In this document: positions 53,800-64,000 of the stretch, in pieces
Layout: each line of letters begins with the position of its first letter
Numbering within the stretch: position 1 is the stretch's first letter
Source: Aegilops tauschii subsp. strangulata
Lineage: Eukaryota; Streptophyta; Magnoliopsida; Poales; Poaceae
Direction: 5' to 3'
Length of the DNA stretch: 64,000 nt
Assembly (NCBI RefSeq): GCF_002575655.3
Contig: NC_053041.3
Location: 378,183,054-378,247,053 of the forward strand
Notes under the pieces: model-generated
Told to the model about the DNA's origin: nothing
What the model saw: the letters and a program-made list of their open reading frames with translations, nothing else
The model's database searches: none
Translations under genes and position numbers: made by a program

Positions 53800-53864
53800 G
53801 CCTGGCCACCCGAAGCCCCTCCATCGCTCGTGCGCGCTTCCCACCCGAAACGGTCAGCGCCGCT
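53800..53864 (+). repeat. Copy of the GC-rich module found upstream of the 22545 gene
   Basis: CCTGGCCACCCGAAGCCCCT ... CCACCCGAAACGGTCAGCGC matches 22251-22315, with an identical 19-base core CCGAAACGGTCAGCGCCGC. No TATA or ORF follows in the same arrangement, so this may be a second, incomplete copy of the promoter region. Confidence 0.6.
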
Positions 53865-54388
53865 CCAAAGAATCGGTGCCGCATTCATGCCTGGGTATAG
53901 CGGACGCGACCTCTCACTAGCGCCTGCGTTGAAGGGAGAAGCGGATTCAAGAGTGATGGTTGCTTCGTCCGTCCAACTTACTGCTGGGTCTATGTGATTT
54001 GATGGCTCATTGGTCATTATTACTGAGGCGGTACGATTGGATGTCCCACGCTTCAGCGAAAGGAGGTACTAGATTGCAATTTTCTCCATTCTTACAGTGG
54101 AGGAGTGTGAAAGCAGTGAAAACACACAGGCTCAGTGATTACATGGCCCACCTCACACTCTCACCATATTTTCTGGACACCGTGCGACACCTAACTCTTT
54201 ACATAGTAGTATAGTATGTACTGTAATTTCTCAGCGAGATAAATTTGTACAATGCTATGAAGCTTCCAGCTTCTGTTTCATGTATCTTGCGTCCAAGGTT
54301 TCCCCGTTGCAACATTTCATCAAATACAAAGTAGACTAACATGCATGCTATTGCATCTAAATGATTGACAGATCATAGCCAATATGTA

Positions 54389-54485
54389 CTCCCTCTGTTC
54401 CAAAATAAGTGTGTCAACTTTATGCAAAATTTAGTACAAAGTTGTACTACTACTAAAGTTGACACTTATTTTGGAACAGAGACAG
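54389..54485. mobile_element. Stowaway MITE (about 97 bp)
   Basis: CTCCCTCTGTTCCAAAATAA and TTATTTTGGAACAGAGACAG are inverted repeats, extended by TGTCAACTTTA/TAAAGTTGACA. TA precedes at 54387. The right terminus is degraded. Confidence 0.82.
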
Positions 54486-54624
54486 CTAAAGAAAAAAATG
54501 ATCCATGCAGTCCCTAGCCCTTGAACCCTAAACCCTAACCAAGCTTTAATTTACTGGCAAACCTTGAAGCTTCCGAAGAAATGAAGTTTGCAACCCTTTG
54601 ACCATCGGATCATTTTTTTCAGTT

Positions 54625-55032
54625 TCACCAAAATCGAGATGAGCATCCCTGTAGCAAAGAAATTGAATAAGCGTGATTAGAATAAGATTACTAGTACTAG
54701 TTGATGAGATATAAACTCATCACAAATATAGTAGAAGCTAGTAGAGGTATGTGCGGGGCAAAGAAGTAGAGAAATATCCACATGGAGAGATGTGGGTAGC
54801 TGGGGCAGTGGTGCAAGCCGGTTGTAAGGAAGTTGTACCCGAGGGATGTCGGGACATAGCTCAACCTAGAGGAGGGCGGCGGGAGGTGGTAACTACCCAC
54901 AGCACGACAGTGAGCAAGGGACGAAGGCAACCTCACCGGCTTTGTGAGAGAGAATGGCAGGGACCCCTCATCGGGACGTGCCGACAGTGGGTTTTCGCCG
55001 TCGGCGATGGCGACCGCATCTACACAAAGCAT
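54625..55032 (-). CDS. Candidate two-exon small gene, copy 2
   Basis: Minus strand. TATA (TATATACA) near 55140-55148, a CT-rich leader, ATG at 55032 beginning MLCVDAVAIADGENPLSAR, donor CCGGTGAGG after 54937 (32 codons), an intron of about 288 bp, acceptor TTTGCTACAG, then GCSSRFW and a stop at 54625-54627. Both sites are in phase 0. The product would be 39 residues, so it may be a remnant of a longer gene (copy 1 has an extra 73-codon exon before the same terminal exon) or a non-coding transcript. I do not recognise the family. Confidence 0.35.
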
Positions 55033-55849
55033 CCACCCCTTCCCCCGGTGGACGTGATCCGCCCGGATGTTAGAGACGTGGCCACAATCATTTTGTGCGA
55101 GAGAGTGTGAAGAGAGCAACCCCAGCAAGCGTCCTGGCTATGTATATAGTGGAGCGGTTTACTTTTCTCTCCAGATGAACCTATTTATATTGCGTATGTG
55201 CCACTGAAGAAAAAAACTTTATTTATAAATGGCGCGGCACCATTCATGCGTGGTTCCCGAGCCTCCATTATTTATATGTGAGTAACTACTACTAGACGCG
55301 TCAAATTATCACGTGGGCTACATCATCTTACAGAAATGAGCTCCACCGTGTCACGTGTGTGGTTGGGGAAGACGCAAAGAGTGCTACTAGTACTACGTGC
55401 GTGGGTGCGTGCACCTCTTCTCTTCGAGCATGGTTATTAAAAGTATAGCCCACTACTATACCACACGGTTATTATAGATGGGCAAAGAGTATAGGCAGTA
55501 ATAATGACTAATAAGTCGTCAAATCACGAGGCCGACCTTTCTCTATGTTTGACCGAGGAAGCAGCCATCATTTCACTCCTCATTGAATATCCATCCGCTG
55601 CTACCTCTGCAAATAAATAAAAATCCGCTTCTACCTCCGTAGCAGGGTTAATAATATAGCCTTGTCAATCACGACGTAGAAATATCATTCACTGATACAA
55701 TAGGGCTGGATCTAAGGCTGGTGATTTTTTTTACTTTTTCTCTTTCTCTTTTTGACTCATTTACTCATTATACATAGGAGCACGTGTAGAGGACGGCTAT
55801 TCCTTTCGATGGGACTTCTTCATGGGGTTTAAGACTAAGCAACTCCGAA

Positions 55850-56098
55850 TTATGCCCGCCGCCCACCACTCTGAATCGTGCCATCTATGATAGGGAGTAC
55901 TCCCATTGCAAGAATGAGGTCCACTAGGTCTAGCACGTCCTGTAAGAAGAGACTGTCACGCAAAACGTACATCTTGTTGCCTTCTTCCTCATACAGTATG
56001 TACCACTGGTACGTACTACTAGTACTACTACTACTCGTTCTCCTATAAACATTGCGCTTGGCATCTCCAAAATATTTACCTTGTGCTTGGCTCTTCAC
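55850..56098 (-). other. Short ORF of unknown nature
   Basis: 82 codons, with WYILYEEEGNKMYVLRDSLF and LQDVLDLVDLILAMGVLPII, which look protein-like (balanced charge, hydrophobic segments) rather than random. No start context, homologue or splice structure recognised. It may be a gene fragment. Confidence 0.2.
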
Positions 56099-56245
56099 CT
56101 CTTCGGGAAGTCGAGCAATAATGGTACTGCAGTATATATCGTTCTGGCTATCTGAGACCGAATGAACTACTATACGTCCACCATGTGGGCGAGGGTCGAG
56201 CGAGTGTCAAGGGGCGAGGGGCGAGGGAGACTGCATACTAGTATT

Positions 56246-56434
56246 ACGTCCGTTTCAATATGGACTACATACATAGCAAAATGAGTGAATCTACACTCTA
56301 AAGTACGTCTATATACATCAGTGTTTGGAGTATGTACTAGTAGTTCATATTGAAATCTACTAAAAGACATATATTTCAAACAATATGATAATCTCTCTAA
56401 CCAAGGTAGGGACGAGGAGTAAACGGAGAGAGTA
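56246..56434. mobile_element. Degenerate Stowaway (Thalos-like) MITE
   Basis: Contains TACGTCCGTTTCAATATGGA, the common core GAGTGAATCTACACTCTAAA, and near the end AAACGGAGAGAGTA, the complement of the left end. Boundaries are approximate. Confidence 0.7.
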
Positions 56435-56759
56435 GTAAAATTTTCTCCTCGTCCTGGGAGCCACCGCACGTGTGGGCTGTCAAGCACGAGTACTTCATGC
56501 ATTACTCTATTTGTCATTAACTTAATACGTAGAGAGGCAAACATAGAAGCACTCTCGAAGTGGAGTAATAGTGGTAGGCACAGTAAGTTTAACTGTCTAC
56601 TTGTCATTGACGTAATTTCTAAGTACCGATCACGCCATGAATAACATCATTACTATGCGCTTTTTTATCAATTGGCCAACAGTAATTTGTGTACGCACTG
56701 TTTGCTATGTTCTTGAGAGATATGCCTCTAGTTAAAGCTATGGCCCCTGGGTCCATCTA

Positions 56760-57045
56760 AATCATATCGCTAAAACCCTGATTTCCTTGCTGCAATTTAT
56801 TTACTTGTATTTAGTTTTGTAATTTATATATCTCCTACTATCATATTTGATCCTTGCAATTACCAAGTACAAGGGGATTGACCACCCTCTTGCCCATATT
56901 AGGTGCAAGTATTTGCTCTTATGTGTGTGGGTACTGCTAAAGGTCATTTTGTTGGATCTCCTATTGGTTCGATAAACCTTGGTTCTTAACTGGGGGAAAT
57001 ACTTCCTGCTACTATACTACTTCACCCTTCCTCTTCAGAGAAATC
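56760..57045 (+). repeat. Athila-like LTR fragment
   Basis: Plus-strand CCTTGGTTCTTAACTGGGGG AAATACTTCC and the following CTTCACCCTTCCTCTTCAG match, in reverse complement, the left ends of the E2 LTRs (35180-35260). The fragment is old, with many differences. Confidence 0.65.
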
Positions 57046-57062
57046 CCAATGCCTATCACAAG

Positions 57063-58215
57063 TAGTTGGGTCCATGGAGAAGCAACCTTGTCTATGACAT
57101 CATGGCTTCTATCCACAAAGGACTAGACTCACTAGCATAGATCTTCATGAAATAGGTGATCTCCTTGCCCTTACAAACTCCTTGGTTTTGGTAATTAATA
57201 ACAACATATATGTCATTAAACTAATGCCTATTCAAAGATAGATTTCAGGAAAGTTCAATGTTGGCATGGTAAGGACATGAGAGTGTCGACCCCTCGAAAT
57301 GCTAAGAACGTGGATTTACAAAAGCTTCAAGACTCTACATTTTGGCTTAAGTGATCCAAGATCACATTGAGTACATAGGAAAGTCAATACTATTTAAAGG
57401 GGGTGATGTTTTGACATGACTCAGTTGCTCAACTGCTTGAAGATATTGCTTCAAAAATTCTCAACCACCTTCTCCAAATCATATCTGTCCAAAACCTAAA
57501 AGTCCAACTCGGTCCAACTGAAACTTCTGCATCCGTACGCATCGAGTTGATCCTAGACAGTGCCATAGCCAAACCCTAGAACATCGATTCCTTCGAGCTG
57601 ATGATTAGCCTCACCGATTTGCACTGACCAAGTTTCTGTAACCCTTTCACATCATTTCGGAATTACCGAGATGTTTCGATCGGAATTACCGAAACGAAGT
57701 CTTGCTTAGGTCATCGCACATTGGTCCCACCGAGTTGTTCCATTCGGTCTCACTGAAAAGCCCAACGTTCAAATATTTTACACAGGTCGGTCTCACCGAG
57801 ATTTTTGTTTCAGTGCCATCGAGTTGAGTCAAAAGGTTTTAATGGTTGGATTCTTGGTGAAGGCTATTTATACCCCTCCACCCACTTACTGTAAGAGAGG
57901 GCCATCGGAATGAAACTACACTTCCACCATTCATTTTCTGAGAGAGAACCACCTAGTCATGTGTTGAGATCAAGGCATTCCCATCCAACCATTTAAACCT
58001 TGATTTCTAGCCCCCTCAAGTTGCTTTCCACTCCAATCCTTCTCATACCCAAGCCAAATCTGTGAGAGAGTGATTGAGTGTCGAGGAGACTATCTTTTGA
58101 AGCACAAGAGTAAGTAGTTCAGTATCAACACACCATTTATTACCTTTTGGAGATTGGTGTCTCCTAGATTGGTTAGATGTCACTTGGGAGCCTCCAAGAT
58201 CATGTGGAGTTGAAA
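57063..58215. repeat. Old Maximus-like LTR with an inverted piece at its head
   Basis: 57180-58215 follows the M1 LTR from near its start (TTTTGGTAATTAAT) through the CTCGGT/ACCGAG array and the TATA (TATTTATACCCCTCC, about 57866) to GTGGAGTTGAA. 57063-57183 matches the reverse complement of the M1 LTR segment about 32990-33110 (ATCTTCA(C/T)GAA(G/A)TAGG(C/T)GA and CTCCTTGCCCTTACAA). The junction lies in CTCCTTGGTT, common to both. 58216-58577 is unassigned AT-rich sequence. Confidence 0.7.
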
Positions 58216-58577
58216 CACTTTTTGATGCAACCAAAAGATACTAATCGGTGAGACCGATTCTACATTTCTGCAGTGCCATGAGCTCTTTGAAGAGACCAAG
58301 TCAACTTTGGTGTAACCAAAACAATGTGACCTCGTCTCTGTTGCAGCCTCGGTACTTCCAAAATTTTCAACTCAATCATTCTGAAATGCATACTGTGGAA
58401 ACCTAAAACTGAATTTTGAACTCAAATTTTTTAAAAACCAGCCGTGTTTCAGGATGCTCATTCAATACAACAAGGCAAACCCGATCATTTGGCATGGTAT
58501 TACAAAATAAAATTAACCCAAAAGATAAAAGCCTAAGTGACAGACCCTGATAGTCCGGCATTCCGAGTAGTAGGCGA

Positions 58578-59409
58578 TGTCATTGAGGGAGTCCTGGACT
58601 AAGGGGTCCTCGGGCGTCCGGCCTGTTATTCATTGGGCCGGACTGATGGGCTGTAAAGATATGAAGGCCGAAGACTATACCCGTTTCCGGATTGGACTTT
58701 CCTTGGCGTGGAAGGCAAGCTAGGCGACCAACTGTGAAGATTCCTTCTTATGTAACCGACTCCATGTAACCCTAGATCTCTCCGGTGTCTATATAAACCG
58801 GAGAGCATAGTCCGGATAGGGGACATTCATTACCATATTCACATTGGCTAGGCTCCTAGGGTTTAGCCATTATGATCTCATGGTAGATCAACTCTTGTAA
58901 CACTCATATTCATCAAGATCAATCAAGCAGCAAGTAGGGTATTACTTCCATAGAGAGGGCCCGAACCTGGGTAAACATCGTGTCCCCCGTCTCCTGTTGC
59001 CATCGATCCTAGACGCACAGTTCGGAACCCCCTACCCTAGATCCGCCGGTTTTGACACCGACATTGGTGCTTTCATTGAGAGTTCCACTGTGTCGTCGAC
59101 AAAGGACTCGATGGCCCCTTCGATCGTCAGTAATGATGTCGTCCAGGGAGAAACCTTCCTCCCCGGACAAATCTTTGTGTTCGGCGACTTCGTACTGCGG
59201 GCCAACTCGCTTGGCCATCTGGAGCAGGTCGACAGCTACGCCCCTGGCCATCAGGTCAGATTTGGAAGCTTGAACTACATCGCGGATATCCGCGGAGACT
59301 TGATCTTCAATAGATTTGAGACCACGGCAATTGCTCCCCTGTGCTCCGATGAACGTGACTTAAATTTCTTATCAAATTACGTCCAGGAGATGGATCCCGT
59401 TGCTGCAAC
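58578..59409 (+). mobile_element. Gypsy element G3, 5' end
   Basis: 5' LTR 58578-59062 (TGTCATTGAGGGAG to TTTTGACACCGACA, 485 bp) with TATA (TATATAAA, about 58790), a primer-binding region TTGGTGCTTTCATTGAGAG at 59063-59081 and the start of gag. Then Copia A2 interrupts it at 59410. The rest lies outside the window. Confidence 0.8.
59111..59409 (+). pseudogene. G3 gag N-terminus, cut by A2
   Basis: ATG at 59111 (MAPSIVSNDVVQGETF), about 98 codons to the insertion, with FVFGDFVLRANSLGHLEQVD and RDLNFLSNYVQEMD. It resembles the N-terminal region of gag in Triticeae Gypsy elements of this LTR type, by recollection. The frame continues into the Angela LTR by chance. Confidence 0.6.
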
Positions 59410-61148
59410 TGTTGGGGAACTTAGTAATTTCAAAAAATTTATAGGTACACGCAAGATCATGGTGATGCATAGCAACGAGAGGGGAGAGTGTTGTCCACGT
59501 ACCCTCGTAGACCGAAAGCGGAAGCGTTAACACAACGCGGTTGATGTAGTCGTACGTCTTCACGATCCGACCGATCAAGTACCGAACGCACGGCACCTCC
59601 GAGTTCAGCACACGTTCAGCTCGATGACGTCCCTCGAACTCCGATCCAGCCGAGTGTTGAGGGAGAGTTTCGTCAGCACGACGGCATGGTGACAATGTTG
59701 ATGTTCTGCCGACGCAGGGCTTCGCCTAAGCACCGCTACGATATTATCGAGGTGTAATATGGTGGAGGGGGGCACCACACACGGCTAAGAGATCAATGAT
59801 CAATTGTGTATCTAGAGGTGCCCCCCTGCCCCCGTATATAAAGGTGCAAGGGGGAGGCCGCCGGCCTAGGAGGTAGAGGCGCGCCAGGAGGAGTCCTACT
59901 CCTACTGGGAGTAGGACTCCCCCCTTTCCATGTTGGACTAGGAGTGGAAGGGGGAAGAGGTGGAGGGGAGGAAGGAAGGGGGGGGGGGGGGCGCCCCCCT
60001 CTCCTTGTCCTATTCGGACTGGGGGGAAGGGGGGCGCGGCCCTGCCCTAGCCTCCTCTCCTATCTTCCACCTAGGCCCAATAAGGCCCATTAAGTTACCG
60101 GGGGGTTCCGGTAACCTCCCGGTACTCCGGAAAAATCCCGATTTCACCCGGAACACTTCCGAGGTCCAAACATAGGCTTCCAATATATCAATCTTTATGT
60201 CTCGACCATTTCAAGACTCCTCGTCATGTCCGTGATCACATCCGGGACTCCGAACAACCTTCGGTGCATCAAAACATATAAACTCATAATATAACTGTCA
60301 TCGTAACTTTAAGCGTGCGGACCCTACGGGTTCGAGAACTATGTAGACATGACCGAGACACCTCTCCGGTCAATAACCAATAGCGGAACCTGGATGCTCA
60401 TATTGGTTCCCACATATTCTACGAAGATCTTTATCGGTCAGACCGCATAACAACATACGTTGTTCCCTTTGTCATCGGTATGTTACTTGCCCGAGATTCG
60501 ATCGTCGGTATCTCGATACCTAGTTCAATCTCGTTACCGGCAAGTCTCTTTACTCGTTCCGTAATACATCATCCCGCAACTAACTCATTAGCCACAATGC
60601 TTGCAAGGCTTAAGGTGATGTGTATTACTGAGTGGGCCCAGAGATACCTCTCCGACAATCGGAGTGACAAATCCTAATCTCGAAATATGCCAACCCAACA
60701 AGTACCTTTGGAGACACATGTAGAGCACCTTTATAATCACCCAGTTACGTTGTGACGTTTGGTAGCACACAAAGTGTTCCTCCGGTAAACGGGAGTTGCA
60801 TAATCTCATAGTCATAGGAACATGTATAAGTCATGAAGAAAGCAATAGCAACATACTAAACGATCGAGTGCTAAGCTAACGGAATGGGTCAAGTCAATCA
60901 CGTCATTCTCCTAATGAAGTGATCCCGTTAATCAAATGAAAACTCATGTCTATGGCTAGGAAACATAACCATCTTTGATTAACGAGCTAGTCAAGTAGAG
61001 GCATACTAGTGACACTCTGTTTGTCTATGTATTCACACATGTATCAAGTTTCCAGTTAATACAATTCTAGCATGAATAATAAACATTTATCATGATATAA
61101 GGAAATAAATAATAACTTTATTATTGCCTCTAGGGCATATTTCCTTCA
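59410..61148 (-). repeat. 3' LTR of A2 (1739 bp)
   Basis: Plus-strand TGTTGGGGAACTTAG to CATATTTCCTTCA. G-homopolymer of 14 near 59980. It differs considerably from the A1 LTRs in 59800-60180. Confidence 0.92.
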
Positions 61149-61534
61149 GTCTCCCACTTGCACTAGAGACAATAATCTAGTTCACATCGCCATGTGATTT
61201 AACATCAATAGTTCACATCACCATGTGATTAACACCCATAGTTCACATCGTCATGTGACCAACACCCAAAGGGTTTACTAGTGTCAGTAATCTAGTTCAC
61301 ATCGCTTATGTGATTAACACCCAAAGAATACTAAGGCGTGATCATGTTTTGCTTACGAGATAATTTTAGTCAACGGGTCTGTCACATTCAGATCCATAAG
61401 TATTTTGCAAATTTCTATGTCTACAATGCTCTGCCCGGAGCTACTCTAGCTAATTGCTCCCTCTTTCAATATGTATCTAGACCGAGACTTAGAGTCATCT
61501 AGATTAGTGTCAAAACTTGCATCGACGTAACCCT

Positions 61535-62778
61535 TTACGATGAATCTTTTGTCACTTCCATAATCGAGAAACATATCCTTATTCCACTAAGGATAATTTT
61601 GACCGCTGTCCAGTGATCTACTCCTAGATCGCTATTGTACTCCCTTGCCAAAATCAATGTAGGGTATACAATAGATCTGGTACACAGCATGGCATACTTT
61701 ATAGAACTTATGGCTGAGGCATAGGGAATGACTTTCATTCTTTTTCTATCTTCTGCCGTGGTCGGGCTTTGAGTCTTACTCAATTTCACACCTTGTAACA
61801 TAGGCAAGAAACTCTTTCTTTGACTGTTCCATTTTGAACTACTTCAAAATCTTGTTAAGGTATGTACTCATTGAAAAAACTTATCAAGCGTCTTGATCTA
61901 TCTCTATAGATCTTGATGCTCAATATGTAAGCAGCTTCACCAAGGTCTTTTTTTTTAAAACTCCTTTCAAACACTCCTTTATGCTTTGCAGAATAATTCT
62001 ACATTATTTCCGATCAACAATATGTCATTCACATATACTTATCAGAAATGCTGTAGTGCTCCCACTCACTTTCCTGTAAATACAGGCTTCACCGCAAGTC
62101 TGTATAAAACTATATGCTTTGATCCACTTATCAAAGCGTATATTCCAACTCCGAGATGCTTGCACCAGTCCATAGATGGATCGCTGGAGTTTGCATATTT
62201 TGTTAGCACCTTTAGGATTGACAATACCTTCTGGTTTCATCATATACAACTTTTCTTTAATGAATCCATTAAGGAATGCAGTTTTGTTTATCCATTTGCC
62301 AGATTTCATAAAATGCGGCAATTGCTAACATGATTCGGACAGACTTAAGCATCGCTGCGAGTGAGAAAATCTCATCGTATTCAACACTTTGAACTTTGGT
62401 CAAAAACCTTTTTCCGACAAGTCTAGCTTTGTAGATAGTAACACTACTATCAGCGTCCGTCCTCCTCTTGAAGATCCATTTATTTTTTATGGCTCGCCGA
62501 TCATTGGGCAAGTCAATCAAAGTCCATACTTTGTTCTCATACATGGATCCCATCTCAGATTTCATGGCCTCAAGCCATTTTGCGGAATCTGGGCTCACCA
62601 TCGCTTCTTCATAGTTCGTAGGTTCGTCATGGTCTAGTAACATAACCTCCAGAACAGGATTACCGTACCACTCTGGTGCGGATCTTACTCTGGTTGACCT
62701 ACGAGGTTCAGTAACAACTTGATCTGAAGTTTCATGATCATCATCATTAACTTCCTCACTAATTGGTGTAGGTGTCAC
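61535..62778 (-). pseudogene. A2 reverse transcriptase/RNase H remnants
   Basis: 62778-62269 encodes the RT start (MVSPDSAKWLEAMKSEMGSM, VWTLIDLPNDRRAIKNKWIF, VEYDEIFSLAAMLKSVRIML). 62321-62025 has TAFLNGFIKEKLYMMKPEGI and QRSIYGLVQASRSW. 61807-61535 has VIPYASAISSIKYAMLCTRS. Frames shift between them; inactive. Confidence 0.85.
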
Positions 62779-63901
62779 AGGAACCGGTTTTCTGTGATGA
62801 ACTACTTTCCAATAAGCGATGAGGTACAGTTACCTCATCAAGTTCTACTTTCCTCCCACTCACTTCTTTCGAGAGGAACTCCTTCTCTAGAAAGGATCCA
62901 TTCTTAGCAACGAATGTCTTGCCTTCGGATCTTTCATAGAAGGTGTACCCAACTGTCTCCTTTGGGTATCCTATGAAGACACATTTCTCCGATTTGGGTT
63001 TGAGCTTATCAGGATGAAACCTTTTCACATAAGCATCGCAACCCCAAACTTTAAGAAACGACAACTTTGGTTTCTTGCCAAACCACAGTTCATAAGATGT
63101 CGTCTCAACGGATTTAGATGGTACCCTATTTAACGTGAATGCAGCTGTCTCTAATGCATAACCCCAAAACGATAGTGGTAGATCGGTAAGAGACATCATA
63201 TATCGCACCATATCTAATAAAGTACGGTTACGATGTTAGGACACACCATTACACCGTGGTGTTCCAGGTGGCGTGAGTAGTGAAACTATTTCACATTGTT
63301 TTAACTGAAGGCCAAACTCGTAACTCAAATACTCTTCTCCACGATCAGATCGTAGAAACTTTATTTTCTTGTTACGATGATTTTCCGCTTCACTCTGAAA
63401 TTATATGAACTTTTCAAATGTTTCAGACTTCTGTTTCATTAAGTAGATATACCCATATCTGCTCAAATCATCTGTGAAGGTCAAAAAATAATGATACCTG
63501 CTACGAGTGTGAATATTCATCGGACCACATACATCTGTATGTATGATTTCCAACAAATCTGTTGCTCTCTCCATAGTTTCGGAGAACGGTGTTTTAGTCA
63601 TCTTGCCCATGAGGCACGGTTCGCAAGCATCAAGTGATTCATAATCAAGTGATTCCAAAATCCCATCAGTATGGAGTTTCTTCATGCGCTTTACACCAAT
63701 ATGACCTAAACGGCAGTGCCACAAATAAGTTGCACTATCATTATCAACTCTGCATCTTTTGGCTTCAATATTATGAATATGTGTATCACTACGATCGAGA
63801 TCCAACGAACCATTTTCATTGGGTGTGTAACCATATAAGGTTTTATTCATGTAAACAGAACAACAATTATTCTCTAACTTAAATGAATAGCCGTATTGCA
63901 A
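62759..63901 (-). pseudogene. A2 pre-integrase and integrase remnants
   Basis: 63901-63401: LWHCRLGHIGVKRMKKLHTD and CEPCLMGKMTKTPFSETMER (zinc-binding region), IHTDVCGPM (first Asp). 63211-62759: SLTDLPLSFWGYALETAAFT, FLKVWGCDAYVKRFHPDKLK (integrase C-terminal). The second Asp/Glu region (63220-63400) is frame-broken. Protease and gag are outside the window. Confidence 0.85.
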
Positions 63902-64000
63902 TAAACATGATCAAATCATATTCATGCTCAACGCAAACACCAAATAACACTTATTTAGGTTCAACACTAATCCCGAAAGTATAGGGAGTGTGCGATGATG

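Larger units (their letters stand above)
59410..64000 (-). mobile_element. Angela/BARE-type Copia element A2, partial
   Basis: Minus-oriented; 3' LTR 59410-61148, polypurine tract (complement of GTCTCCCACTTGCAC, 61149-61163), short tandem repeats 61178-61322, coding remnants to the window edge. The left target-site copy is GCAAC (59405-59409). Related to A1 but its polypurine junction is intact. Confidence 0.92.

Overview
The window reads as a stretch of a large grass genome, most likely Triticeae (wheat, Aegilops or barley relatives). The evidence is the repeat content: Angela/BARE-type Copia LTRs, a Maximus/SIRE-like Copia, Athila-clade Gypsy elements of the Sabrina/WHAM kind, Tat-clade Gypsy elements with antisense genes, a CACTA-like end, and Stowaway and Harbinger MITEs. 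Family names are from recognition only; no database was searched. Nearly all coding sequence is retrotransposon-derived and broken. No tRNA, rRNA or CRISPR array was seen.

Layout. 1-3518: right part of a Tat-like Gypsy element (+) with a spliced antisense gene. It sits inside the 3' LTR of an Athila-like element (minus, to 9450). 9451-10148: scraps of an Angela-like LTR and a Copia gag. 10149-13814: a CACTA-like block rich in short repeats. 13820-22014: a second Tat-like Gypsy (minus), flanked by GGAGG. It carries broken gag-pol and an intact antisense ORF with an AT-hook and a B3-like domain. 22015-23466: a small GC-rich low-copy island with a disrupted hypothetical gene.

23467-48378 is a three-level nest. 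An Angela-like Copia (minus, TSD CATCG) contains a Maximus-like Copia (+, 31771-48147, TSD GATCC). That contains an Athila-like element (minus, 35157-42310, TSD TCATG). The innermost element holds a 272-273 bp copy of the Copia sequence lying just outside its own left end, placed where its primer-binding site and leader should be.

48379-56740 is the rest of the low-copy island. It holds several MITEs, candidate exons on the minus strand with clean splice sites, and a paralogous copy of that gene. 56760-58215 holds old LTR fragments, partly inverted. 58578-59409 is the 5' end of another Gypsy element (+), interrupted by a second Angela-like Copia (minus) that runs off the window.

The most interesting signals are the intact B3/AT-hook antisense gene, the evidence that related Gypsy elements exchange antisense cargo behind a conserved 122 bp boundary, the chimeric Athila element, a promoter-proximal array of CTCGGT/ACCGAG near-palindromes in Maximus-like LTRs, and conserved polypurine hairpins inside the Athila-like elements.
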